A stretch of DNA of 12,569 nt from Tenericutes bacterium HGW-Tenericutes-5. GTDB lineage: Bacteria > Bacillota_I > Bacilli_A > Izemoplasmatales > Hujiaoplasmataceae. The position numbers and the translations under genes are program-made. The DNA lies in NCBI GenBank assembly GCA_002839125.1, contig PGXI01000033.1, positions 1-12,569 of the forward strand, read 5' to 3'. A model generated the notes under the pieces. That model saw nothing but the letters and a program-made list of their open reading frames with translations. It was not told the DNA's origin and made no database searches. Below, in pieces: positions 1 through 7,809 of this stretch (the first letter of the stretch is position 1; every line of letters begins with the position of its first letter).

Positions 1-348
1 GAAAGAGGAGTTACGCTTTCCGGTGGTCAAAAACAAAGAATTTCAATAGCAAGAGCCTTGCTTAAAAATCCAGAAATATTAATTATGGATGATTCTTTCT
101 CTGCAGTTGATACTAAAACTGAAGAACAAGTAATTTCAAATTTAAGAGAACTTAGAAAAGGCAAAACAACAATTATTATTGCTCATAGAATTTCAACGAT
201 TAAATCTTCTGATCAAATCGTCTTTATTGAGAATGGTGAGGTTATGGCTAAAGGAACTCACGAAGAGTTACTTAAAACTTGTGAACTTTACCGTAAAATG
301 GTTATCCACCAAAGACTTGAAGCAGAACTTGAAGGGGAGGTGGAATAA
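1..348 (+). CDS. ABC exporter half-transporter, C-terminal end of the nucleotide-binding domain (5' truncated); degenerate-site subunit
   Basis: The reading frame is open from base 1, so this is the last 115 codons of a gene that begins outside the window. Visible parts are the ABC signature LSGGQ (bases 16-30), the Walker B region ILIMDDS (the second Asp, bases 91-93, sits where the catalytic Glu normally is), a D-loop SAVD and an H-loop AHR with His at 184-186. In heterodimeric exporters a Walker B Asp marks the subunit forming the degenerate ATP site. The membrane domain is not visible. The next gene starts directly after the stop codon and has the complementary set of motifs, so the two very likely form one heterodimeric exporter. 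Substrate cannot be read from the sequence; multidrug or lipid-like compounds are typical of the family. Confidence 0.93.
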   Translation, partial: ERGVTLSGGQKQRISIARALLKNPEILIMDDSFSAVDTKTEEQVISNLRELRKGKTTIIIAHRISTIKSSDQIVFIENGEVMAKGTHEELLKTCELYRKMVIHQRLEAELEGEVE

Positions 349-2172
349 ATGGCTAAAGGCGGACCTGAATACGATATCGACATAAATCGCAAGCGAAATA
401 TGTCCGATATGGAAATTATTAAGAGATTATTACGCTACGTTAAACCGTTTATCAAACCTTTGGTTATTGCTTTTGTTTTAGTATTAATCGTAGTAGGTTT
501 AGACCTTCTAGGTCCATTATTTATCGCAGAGGTTTTAGATTCCTTAGGCGAAGATAATATTCCGATAACAAGGATAATCATCATTGTAGTTTTATATTTA
601 GTGGCTTTATTTGTTGGAGCTTTTGTGGCCTATAAACAAACGATTATCTTACAAATAACTGGTCAAAAAATTATTTATAATATTCGTCAAGATATCTTTG
701 AACATATCGAAAGACTATCGATATCTCAATACAATAAAGTACCAATTGGGAAACTTGTAACTAGAGCTACTTCAGATGTTGATACATTGAATATGTTATA
801 CACTGATGTTATTATCAGTTTGATTAGAGATGTTTTAACCTTAGTTGGTGTGTTTGTTATTATGTTTATTAAATCGCCTATACTAGCGCTTTACATCTTG
901 GCATTAACACCAGCGATATTCTTAGTTTCGTATATATTTAGAAAGTTTTCTCGAAAAGCTTATCGCCGAGTTAGAACCAACGTTTCTATTATCAACGCCT
1001 TCTTATCAGAGCATTTAAGCGGGATGAAATTAATTCAAATTTTTAATCGTGAAGATAAGAAGTATAAGGAATTTGTTGATAAGAACCGTAAACTCAATCA
1101 TTCACATTATGAAAGAGTTTTAGCGTTCAGTCTTTATCGACCTACAATTTATTTATTATATATTGCTGCAGTAATTATTATTCTTTGGGAAGGCTCTTAT
1201 CAAGTTATCGATGGAGTAATTTCTTTTGGGGTATTATTTGCTTTTACTCAATACATAAGTAGATTCTTCCAACCGATTCAAAATTTAGCGGAACAATTTG
1301 ACACATTACAATCAGCCTTTACTTCTGGTGAAAGAATCTTTGAGATTTTAGATACGAGTCCGGTTATAACAGATAAAGAAGAAGCCATTGAACTTGAGAA
1401 TTTCAAAGGTAAGATTGAATTCAAAAATGTTTGGTTTGCTTACAACGAAGGAGAATGGGTTTTAAGGGACGTATCGTTTGTAGTTCAACCAAAAGAAACA
1501 ATGGCTTTGGTAGGTGCTACTGGATCCGGTAAAACAACGATAATTAGTTTGATTGTTAGAAATTATGATATCCAACAAGGTGAAATATTAATCGATGATA
1601 TTAACATTAAGGATATAAAACTAGACAGTTTAAGACGAAATATCGGGCAAATGCTTCAGGATGTTTTCCTTTTCTCAGGGACAATCGAATCAAATATTAG
1701 ACTTCGCGACGAAACTATTACGGACGCAGAAATTTTAGAAGCGTGTAAATACGTTAACGCGGATCAATTTATTCAGAAGTTACCAGAAAAATATGATGAG
1801 CCAGTTAGAGAAAGAGGCAATAACTTCTCATCTGGACAAAAACAACTTCTAAGTTTTGCTAGAACTTTAGTTCATAAACCATCACTGATGATTCTTGATG
1901 AAGCAACGGCAAATATTGATACAGAAACTGAAAAGTTAATTCAAGAATCATTAAAGAAAATGATGAATATTGGTACAACAATAGTTGTCGCTCATAGATT
2001 ATCAACTATTCAACATGCCAATCAAATAATAGTAATGCGTAAGGGTAAAATCATTGAAATTGGTAATCATCAAGAGTTGCTTAAACAAAAAGGACATTAT
2101 TTCCAACTTTATCAATTGCAATATGATAAAAATATTGCTGACAATATGGAATTAGTTAACTTAAAATTATAA
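349..2172 (+). CDS. ABC exporter half-transporter (membrane domain plus ATPase), catalytic-Glu subunit of the first pair
   Basis: The 607-residue protein has the usual length of a type IV (B-family) half-transporter. A six-helix membrane domain covers about residues 30-330, followed by an ATPase domain. Walker A is GATGSGKTT from G389 with K395. The signature is FSSGQ (493-497), with Ser where the first Gly of LSGGQ is expected. Walker B is MILDE with catalytic E518, and the H-loop is H549. An intact Glu with an altered signature is what the partner of a degenerate-site subunit shows in LmrD/TM288-type proteins. The ATG follows the previous stop with no gap, and a GGGGAGGTGG ribosome site (335-344) lies inside the upstream gene, so the two subunits should be made together. 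A hairpin terminator follows. Role inferred: ATP-driven export across the cytoplasmic membrane; substrate unknown. Confidence 0.95.
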   Translation: MAKGGPEYDIDINRKRNMSDMEIIKRLLRYVKPFIKPLVIAFVLVLIVVGLDLLGPLFIAEVLDSLGEDNIPITRIIIIVVLYLVALFVGAFVAYKQTIILQITGQKIIYNIRQDIFEHIERLSISQYNKVPIGKLVTRATSDVDTLNMLYTDVIISLIRDVLTLVGVFVIMFIKSPILALYILALTPAIFLVSYIFRKFSRKAYRRVRTNVSIINAFLSEHLSGMKLIQIFNREDKKYKEFVDKNRKLNHSHYERVLAFSLYRPTIYLLYIAAVIIILWEGSYQVIDGVISFGVLFAFTQYISRFFQPIQNLAEQFDTLQSAFTSGERIFEILDTSPVITDKEEAIELENFKGKIEFKNVWFAYNEGEWVLRDVSFVVQPKETMALVGATGSGKTTIISLIVRNYDIQQGEILIDDINIKDIKLDSLRRNIGQMLQDVFLFSGTIESNIRLRDETITDAEILEACKYVNADQFIQKLPEKYDEPVRERGNNFSSGQKQLLSFARTLVHKPSLMILDEATANIDTETEKLIQESLKKMMNIGTTIVVAHRLSTIQHANQIIVMRKGKIIEIGNHQELLKQKGHYFQLYQLQYDKNIADNMELVNLKL

Positions 2173-2173
2173 T

Positions 2174-2205
2174 AAAAGTCCCGAGATTATTCTCGGGATT
2201 TTATA
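2174..2205 (+). terminator. Rho-independent terminator after the first ABC pair
   Basis: TCCCGAGA (2179-2186) and TCTCGGGA (2191-2198) form a perfect 8-bp stem with a TTAT loop. A G-U pair and three A-T pairs extend it on the outside, and an AT-rich run follows. It starts two bases past the stop at 2172 and separates the first exporter pair from the marR operon. The T-tract is interrupted (TTTTATATAT), so some read-through is possible. Confidence 0.85.
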
Positions 2206-2212
2206 TATCATA

Positions 2213-2232
2213 TTAGTTGACAACGCAACTAA
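2213..2232. promoter_or_regulatory. Candidate MarR operator (perfect 7-bp inverted repeat) over the -35 box
   Basis: TTAGTTG (2213-2219) and CAACTAA (2226-2232) are perfect inverted repeats separated by 6 bases, 20 bp overall, which is the usual size of MarR dimer sites. The palindrome covers the whole -35 hexamer, so a bound dimer would block RNA polymerase. A second, smaller palindrome GTTG-A-CAAC (2216-2224) is nested inside it. The position just upstream of a marR gene supports autorepression; binding itself is inferred. Confidence 0.7.
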
Positions 2233-2245
2233 ATTGTTATATACT
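2217..2245 (+). promoter_or_regulatory. Housekeeping-sigma promoter for the marR-ABC operon
   Basis: A perfect -35 box TTGACA (2217-2222) is followed after exactly 17 bases by TATACT (2240-2245), one mismatch from the -10 consensus. The marR start codon lies 28 bases downstream of the -10 box. It is the best promoter match in the window, and its -35 box lies within a palindrome that is probably the repressor site. Confidence 0.88.
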
Positions 2246-2273
2246 TTACTAGTAATAAAAACAGGAGGTTTCT

Positions 2274-2708
2274 ATGGATAAAAAATATGATCATATGATA
2301 GGTAAGTATCAACATCGTTTTTTAGAACAAAGATTAAAAGAGTTGCCAATCAGTAGATCCGAAGCGCCGTACTTAAAAGTAATTTATAAAAATGAGCAAA
2401 TCAAAATGAATGACTTGATTGCGAAATTTTTCTTTCATAAATCTCACACAACTAGAGTAATAAAATCTTTAGTTGCTGATGGATATGTTATAAAGACAGT
2501 TGACCCTGATGATAAACGGGGGTTTGTTTTAAGTATTACCGATAAGGGAAAAGCTGTTGCTTTGAAAATTATTAAGGTTTTGGATGAATGGGATAATCTA
2601 ATGGAGAGCTTCTTAGAAAAAGAAGAGATAGATTATTTGTTCAATTTACAAAAGAAAGTTTATGAAAAGCTACAAGATTACTTCAAGGAGAATGATGCGA
2701 ATGAGTAA
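2274..2708 (+). CDS. MarR-family winged-helix transcriptional regulator
   Basis: This 144-residue protein is of normal MarR length. The central region shows the winged helix-turn-helix: IKMNDLIAKFFFHKSHTTRVI, then a loop and VADGYVIKTVDPDDKRGFVLSITDKG, which matches the wing with its conserved Asp/Arg and the 'LTxKG' end. N- and C-terminal helices would form the dimer interface. An AGGAGG ribosome site (2263-2268) lies 5 bases before the ATG. The gene overlaps the following ABC gene by 8 bases, so repressor and transporter share one mRNA. Together with the palindrome in its promoter, this suggests a ligand-responsive repressor of its own operon, relieved by the compound the exporter removes. 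The ligand is unknown. MarR assignment is strong; the regulatory circuit is inferred. Confidence 0.93.
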   Translation: MDKKYDHMIGKYQHRFLEQRLKELPISRSEAPYLKVIYKNEQIKMNDLIAKFFFHKSHTTRVIKSLVADGYVIKTVDPDDKRGFVLSITDKGKAVALKIIKVLDEWDNLMESFLEKEEIDYLFNLQKKVYEKLQDYFKENDANE

Positions 2709-4539
2709 ATTATTAAAATATTTAAAACCATACTGGTTTAAAGTTTCGATTATATTTGTTTTAGTTTCACTAGTTGCGGTAGGGACACTCTTATTACCTG
2801 ATTATATGAGTGATATAATAGGCGAAGGTATTTCATCAGAGTTTCAAGAGTTGAATCCTAATACTGGTTTATTTGAAGTTGTTGAGAGTTGTGATATTGA
2901 AGCTAATCCTGACACATGTATTGTTAATCAACAATCTGATTTTAAAGTTATAATCAAATACGGTTCATATATGTTGGGTGTTACATTGGTTTCCTCATTG
3001 GCTTTCATTGCTTTAATGTATTTATCTAGTGATGTCGGTGCTCAATTTGGCCGCGATATAAGAAGAGATTATTATAAAAAAATCACTAGCGTATCTGTTT
3101 ATGAAACTGATAAGTTTGGAACATCAACATTGATTACAAGAGCTTCAAATGATGTTATGCAAGTGCAAAACTTCATGATAATGGCTTTAAGAATCCTTTT
3201 AAGAATTCCAATAGTTTTTGTTGGCGCTATGATATTTGCGTTAGAAAAGTCAATAACATTGTCGATTCCAATTTTTATCGGAGTTCCAGCACTGACATTA
3301 TTAATTGTTGGAGTCTTTATTTTAGTAGTACCTTTATTTAAATTAATTCAAACCAAAATTGATAAACTCACTTTAGTAACAAGAGAGTCAATTAAAGGTG
3401 TTAGAGTTATTAGAGCTTTCGGCCAAGGAGAAACAGAGGTTGAAAGATTTAAAACTGCAAATGACGATTTAACCGATGTTAGTTATAAGGCTGGTAAGAT
3501 AATGTCTTATCTAAATCCAGTTATTAATCTTTTGTTCAATGTGGTTATCGTTGGAGTTACTTTTGTTGCGTACAGAATGGTAATATCAGGCACTTTATTT
3601 GATTATAGAGGACTAGGTGATGTATCTGCAATCATTCAATATGCAACGCTAATTTTGTTTAGTATTTTGATGTTGACATTTACATTCATTATGTTTCCTA
3701 GAGCTCAAGTTTCAGCAAAACGTATTGTTGAAGTTTTAGAACTCGAATCATCTGTAGTTGATACAGGAAGTGAAGAATATAACGACTTTAATTTTAAAGG
3801 CGAAGTAGAATTTAAAGATGTTTGTTTTAGATTCCCAGATGCCGAAGTTAATGTATTGGATAACATTAGTTTTAAGGCTTCACCAGGTGAAACTGTTGCA
3901 ATCATTGGGTCAACTGGTTCAGGTAAATCGACAGTCGTTAATTTAATACCAAGGTTTTTTGATATCAGTTGTGGAGAACTTTTAATCGATGGAGTGGCAA
4001 TTAAGGATATTAAACTTAAGAAGTTAAGATCACTTATTGGATTCGTTCCCCAGACAGCTTCATTGTTCTCTGGAACAATAAAATCAAATATCGCGTATGG
4101 TGCTCTTAACCCAACTGACGAAGACATTATAGAAGCTGCGGAAATAGCGCAAGCAAAGGAATTCATTGATTCTTTAGAGGCTGGTCTAGAAGCTGAAGTC
4201 GAACAAGGCGGAGTTAATTTTTCTGGCGGACAAAAGCAAAGAATATCCATTGCTAGAGCTTTGGTTAGAAAGCCAAAAGTATATATTTTTGATGACAGTT
4301 TTTCAGCATTAGACTTTAAAACTGATGCTAATTTAAGAAGTGCATTAAGAGAAAGAGTAAAAGATGCAACTGTATTTATTGTTGCTCAAAGAATCGGTAC
4401 AATTATGGATGCTGATAAAATTATCGTTTTACATGAAGGCAAAATGGTTGGTATCGGTACTCATCATGAATTATTAAAAGAATGTAGTGTATATAAAGAA
4501 ATTGCGTTATCACAATTGGATGAGGAGGAGATAAAATGA
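2701..4539 (+). CDS. ABC exporter half-transporter, degenerate-site subunit of the second pair
   Basis: The start is set at ATG 2701 (612 residues, MSKLLKYLKPYW), 10 bases after AAGGAG (2685-2690). In-frame ATGs at 2692 and 2695 lie closer to that site, and 2662 would lie upstream of it. A six-helix membrane domain fills about residues 15-330 and the ATPase domain follows. Walker A starts at G403 with K409, and the signature FSGGQ (507-511) is near canonical. Walker B ends in Asp-Asp (531-532), with D532 in place of the catalytic Glu. The H-loop residue is Q563 instead of His. Both substitutions are known from degenerate-site subunits of heterodimeric exporters. An unusually long outside loop between the first two helices, about residues 40-90, contains C64 and C73. 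The gene overlaps marR upstream and its partner downstream by 4 bases. Confidence 0.94.
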   Translation: MSKLLKYLKPYWFKVSIIFVLVSLVAVGTLLLPDYMSDIIGEGISSEFQELNPNTGLFEVVESCDIEANPDTCIVNQQSDFKVIIKYGSYMLGVTLVSSLAFIALMYLSSDVGAQFGRDIRRDYYKKITSVSVYETDKFGTSTLITRASNDVMQVQNFMIMALRILLRIPIVFVGAMIFALEKSITLSIPIFIGVPALTLLIVGVFILVVPLFKLIQTKIDKLTLVTRESIKGVRVIRAFGQGETEVERFKTANDDLTDVSYKAGKIMSYLNPVINLLFNVVIVGVTFVAYRMVISGTLFDYRGLGDVSAIIQYATLILFSILMLTFTFIMFPRAQVSAKRIVEVLELESSVVDTGSEEYNDFNFKGEVEFKDVCFRFPDAEVNVLDNISFKASPGETVAIIGSTGSGKSTVVNLIPRFFDISCGELLIDGVAIKDIKLKKLRSLIGFVPQTASLFSGTIKSNIAYGALNPTDEDIIEAAEIAQAKEFIDSLEAGLEAEVEQGGVNFSGGQKQRISIARALVRKPKVYIFDDSFSALDFKTDANLRSALRERVKDATVFIVAQRIGTIMDADKIIVLHEGKMVGIGTHHELLKECSVYKEIALSQLDEEEIK

Positions 4540-6416
4540 CAGATGTAAAGAAGAAAGAAACTCAAAATTCTCCTAAATCAAAAACTAGAGGTCAGGGTGG
4601 CGGACCGGGTCATGGCATGCCACTGGGAAGACCAGCGGAAAAGGCAAAAGATTTTAAAGGTACAACAAAAAGATTGATTAGATATATTGGTCAATACAAA
4701 TGGTTAATGTTGATAGTTATAATTGTAACTATTTTAACAACGCTTTTAGCGGTAGTAGCTCCAAATTATTCAAGATTTATTCTTAACGATTTACAAGAGA
4801 TGATTGTTGGATCTTTATCTCAAGATGAAGGTGTAGCAAGAATCAAAGGTTTCTTTTGGTTAATCATTATCTTGCAAGTAATTAGATTTTTATTATCGAT
4901 GGTAATGTTTTTAGTTGGTAATAAAGTTAGTGTTTTCATCGGCAGAAAGATGAGAAATGATATCAGAGAAAAATTTGAAAAAATGCCGATTAAGTATTTC
5001 GACTCAAGACAAACTGGAGATATTTTATCAGTTGTATCGAATGATGTAGATGTTGTTACCAATTCAATTCAACAAAGTTTAATCAACATAATTTCATCGT
5101 TTTTCTCAATCTTGGGTATTCTAGTAATGATGTTTATCATCTCATGGAAATTAACGATTATAGCACTTTTAATTTTACCTCTGTTCATCTTAGCAACTTC
5201 AACAATTGCTAAGAAATCTCAATCAAAATTCATTCGTCAACAGAAACAATTAGGTAGTTTAAACGGTCATATTGAAGAAGTTTTCTCTGCCAGCAAAATT
5301 GTCAAGTTGTTTGGTAAAGAAGACGAATCTTTTGAAGAGTTTCAAGATATTAATACATCATTAGCAGTTGATATGAGAGACGCTCAATTCTTAAGCGGTT
5401 TGATTAGACCGATTATGGAGTTTATTTCAAATATTGGTTATGTTGCTGTAGTTATAGTTGGTGGTATTTTAGCAGGAGCGACAAACCCATTGTTAGTTGG
5501 AGACATCACAATCTTTATTACTTATCAAAAAAACTTTGTTAATCCAATTTTAAATATAGCCAATGTAATCAATCAGCTCCAATCAACAATAGCTGGTGCC
5601 GAGAGAATTTTTGAAGTTCTTGATCAAGCAGAAGAAAACCAAGATTTTGCTTTAAATGAAGTAAATAATTATGATTTCAAAGGACATGTGGAATTTAAAG
5701 ATATTGATTTTTCATACAGTGAAGATACTGAACTGATTAAAGATTTGAATCTTGAAGTATTGCCAGGAAAACAAATTGCAATCGTTGGACCAACTGGTGC
5801 TGGGAAAACAACTTTAGTAAATTTATTGATGCGGTTCTATGAAGTAAATAATGGTGGAATTTATATTGATGGTGTTAAGTCTACTGATTACCCACGACCA
5901 ATTCTTAGAAAGCAATTTGGCATGGTGTTACAGGACACTTGGTTATTCTCAGGTACAATAAAAGAAAACGTGGCTTTTGGTAAACCAGACGCAACTGATG
6001 AAGAGATTATCAAAGCTTGTAAACAAGCGCATGTCCATCATTATATTGAAACCTTACCAAAAGGATACGATACAGTATTAAAAGAAGATGCAGATAATAT
6101 CTCTAAGGGTCAAAAACAGCTTTTAACAATTGCTAGAGCGATTCTATTCGATCCAAAGATTTTAATCCTTGATGAAGCAACTTCAAGCGTTGATACAAGA
6201 ACTGAAAGTTATATTCAAAATGCAATGACTTTCATGATGGAAGGCAAGACAAGTTTCGTAATCGCTCACCGTTTATCAACGATAAAGAAAGCTCATACAA
6301 TCTTGGTAATGAATAACGGTAGAATAGTTGAACAAGGTAATCACAAAGAACTTTTAGACAAAAACGGTATTTATGCCGATTTGTATAATTCACAGTTTTT
6401 AAATCAACCAACATAA
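4536..6416 (+). CDS. ABC exporter half-transporter, catalytic-Glu subunit of the second pair
   Basis: This 626-residue half-transporter begins at an ATG overlapping the previous TGA (ATGA), with GAGGAGGAG at 4522-4530 as ribosome site. A basic, Gly-rich cytoplasmic leader of about 45 residues (containing GQGGGPGHGMPLGRP) precedes the first helix; this leader type is common in LmrD/YheH-like subunits. The membrane domain spans about residues 50-345. In the ATPase domain Walker A is GPTGAGKTT from G418 with K424. The signature is ISKGQ (522-526), altered from LSGGQ, Walker B is ILILDE with E547, and the H-loop is H578. It therefore supplies the catalytic Glu, while its own signature serves the partner's degenerate site. 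A terminator follows. Role: ATP-driven efflux with the preceding subunit; substrate unknown, probably linked to the MarR ligand. Confidence 0.95.
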   Translation: MTDVKKKETQNSPKSKTRGQGGGPGHGMPLGRPAEKAKDFKGTTKRLIRYIGQYKWLMLIVIIVTILTTLLAVVAPNYSRFILNDLQEMIVGSLSQDEGVARIKGFFWLIIILQVIRFLLSMVMFLVGNKVSVFIGRKMRNDIREKFEKMPIKYFDSRQTGDILSVVSNDVDVVTNSIQQSLINIISSFFSILGILVMMFIISWKLTIIALLILPLFILATSTIAKKSQSKFIRQQKQLGSLNGHIEEVFSASKIVKLFGKEDESFEEFQDINTSLAVDMRDAQFLSGLIRPIMEFISNIGYVAVVIVGGILAGATNPLLVGDITIFITYQKNFVNPILNIANVINQLQSTIAGAERIFEVLDQAEENQDFALNEVNNYDFKGHVEFKDIDFSYSEDTELIKDLNLEVLPGKQIAIVGPTGAGKTTLVNLLMRFYEVNNGGIYIDGVKSTDYPRPILRKQFGMVLQDTWLFSGTIKENVAFGKPDATDEEIIKACKQAHVHHYIETLPKGYDTVLKEDADNISKGQKQLLTIARAILFDPKILILDEATSSVDTRTESYIQNAMTFMMEGKTSFVIAHRLSTIKKAHTILVMNNGRIVEQGNHKELLDKNGIYADLYNSQFLNQPT

Positions 6417-6445
6417 AAAGAGGATTTTTCCTCTTTTTTCTTTTA
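6415..6445 (+). terminator. Rho-independent terminator after the second ABC pair
   Basis: AAAGAGGA (6417-6424) and TCCTCTTT (6429-6436) form an 8-bp stem with a TTTT loop, extended by A-T pairs. The T-rich tail TTTCTTTT runs to about 6444. It overlaps the last bases of the ABC gene's stop codon. Confidence 0.88.
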
Positions 6446-6469
6446 AAGCAGTTATAAAAACTGTATAAT
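6442..6469 (+). promoter_or_regulatory. Probable promoter of the rimO operon
   Basis: A perfect -10 box TATAAT (6464-6469) is preceded by TTTAAA (6442-6447, 4 of 6 matches to TTGACA) at 16 bases. The -35 overlaps the T-tail of the upstream terminator. CAGTT-ATAAA-AACTG (6449-6463) forms a small inverted repeat in the spacer, and ACTGTATA occurs at 6460 and again at 6474; neither is clearly regulatory. No other promoter-like sequence is seen before the next three genes. Confidence 0.6.
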
Positions 6470-6498
6470 ATTTACTGTATATGAAGGATGTGTAAAAT

Positions 6499-7809
6499 AT
6501 GAAAATTGGTTTTATAAGTTTAGGCTGTGCAAAAAACTTAGTTGACTCGGAAATGATTCTAGCAATCTTAGAAAATGCCGGTTGTGAAATAGTACAAAAT
6601 GAAGAAGAAGCAGATGCTATATTTGTTAATACTTGCGGTTTTATTGAACCCGCAAAAGAAGAGTCAAGAGAAACAATTAAAGAGATGAGTAGATATGGCA
6701 AGAAACTTATAGTGGTTGGTTGTTATGCCGAAAGGTATCGAGAACAGCTATTAAAAGAAATGCCTTTTATAGATCGGGTTATAACTTTAGCTGATTATCC
6801 AAAAATTCATTTAATATTGAATGAGGTATTTAATCAAGAGGGATTAAAGTTTTTACCTTTAAAGTATGAAAATAGATTACTAGCCACTTCAAAATTTTCA
6901 CCTTACGTTAAAATTGGCGAAGGTTGCAACAACAATTGTACATATTGTGCAATTCCGCTAATCAGGGGGAAATTCCGTTCCCGTCCACTTGAGGAAGTAG
7001 TTAGTGAATGCAGAAAACTAGTAAAACAAGGTGCTAAAGAAATCAATCTAATCTCTCAAGATACAACTAGGTTCGGTAGAGATTTAAATCCAGAAAAAAG
7101 AAGTTTACTACCAGAACTTTTAAGAGAAATATCAATGATAAAAGGGGTTAAATTGATTAGGGTTCTTTACTTATATCCTGATGAAATCACTGATGAGTTG
7201 CTTCTTGAGGTTAAGAATAATCCATTAGTAGCCCCATACTTTGATATTCCTATTCAACATATCTCTTCTAAGGTTTTAAAAAGAATGAATCGAAGAGGAG
7301 ATGAAGAGTTCCTTAAAGGATTATTTAAGAAGATAAAAGACATGATGCCTGAAGCGATTCTTAGAACCACGTATATTGTTGGTTTTCCTGGAGAAACTGA
7401 AGCTGATTTTAATCAGTTGCTTAAGTTTACTGAAGAAGTTGAATTTGATCGTTTAGGTGTATTTACATACTCTAAAGAAGAAGATACCGCAGCTTATGAT
7501 TTTGAAGATGAGATTCCTGAAGAAGTTAAACAGGAACGAATGGACAAAATTATGAAATTACAGAAAAAAATAACTAGAAAAAATAATAGATTGCAAGTTA
7601 ATAAGGTTCATCAGGTTTTAGTAGAAAATTATGATCCGGAGTCAAAATTTTATTATGGAAGATCTTTCGCTTTCGCTCCTGATGATATTGATGGAATGAT
7701 TGTTTTTCAATCTGAGAAAGAGTTACAAATCGGTGATTTTGTAAATGTTTTAATCACAACATCATATGGTTATGATTTAATCGGCGATTATGTAAATGAG
7801 GTGAAATAA
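6499..7809 (+). CDS. rimO: Ribosomal protein S12 (uS12) methylthiotransferase RimO
   Basis: RimO is a radical-SAM enzyme that adds a methylthio group to a conserved Asp of ribosomal protein S12. The 436-residue protein has all three domains of the family. The N-terminal UPF0004 domain has Cys ligands C10 (ISLGCAKNLVDSE), C46 (VNTCGFI) and C75 (VVGCYAER) for one 4Fe-4S cluster. The radical-SAM core has C143-x3-C147-x2-C150 for the other. A C-terminal TRAM domain covers about 370-434. The SLGCAKNLVDSE start and the spacing favour RimO over the related tRNA enzyme MiaB. AAGGA (6484-6488) precedes the ATG by 10 bases. An upstream ATG at 6481 meets a stop after four codons. It is first in a four-gene operon, and its stop overlaps the next start by one base (TAATG). 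Confidence 0.96.
   Translation: MKIGFISLGCAKNLVDSEMILAILENAGCEIVQNEEEADAIFVNTCGFIEPAKEESRETIKEMSRYGKKLIVVGCYAERYREQLLKEMPFIDRVITLADYPKIHLILNEVFNQEGLKFLPLKYENRLLATSKFSPYVKIGEGCNNNCTYCAIPLIRGKFRSRPLEEVVSECRKLVKQGAKEINLISQDTTRFGRDLNPEKRSLLPELLREISMIKGVKLIRVLYLYPDEITDELLLEVKNNPLVAPYFDIPIQHISSKVLKRMNRRGDEEFLKGLFKKIKDMMPEAILRTTYIVGFPGETEADFNQLLKFTEEVEFDRLGVFTYSKEEDTAAYDFEDEIPEEVKQERMDKIMKLQKKITRKNNRLQVNKVHQVLVENYDPESKFYYGRSFAFAPDDIDGMIVFQSEKELQIGDFVNVLITTSYGYDLIGDYVNEVK

Noticed and set aside
2662..2700. Upstream ATGs (2662, 2692, 2695) as start of the second-pair degenerate-site ABC gene
   Set aside because: The AAGGAG site at 2685-2690 lies downstream of 2662 and too close to 2692 and 2695. The ATG at 2701 gives workable spacing and the usual N-terminus, though 2695 cannot be fully excluded.
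3705..4250. 181-codon open frame on the minus strand inside an ABC gene
   Set aside because: It lies opposite a conserved ATPase domain, has no ribosome site, and its translation resembles no known domain. It is a by-product of the coding strand's composition.
6460..6481. Direct repeat ACTGTATA near the rimO promoter as an operator
   Set aside because: Two 8-base copies in very AT-rich DNA, one overlapping the -10 box, are easily explained by chance, and no regulator gene is adjacent.
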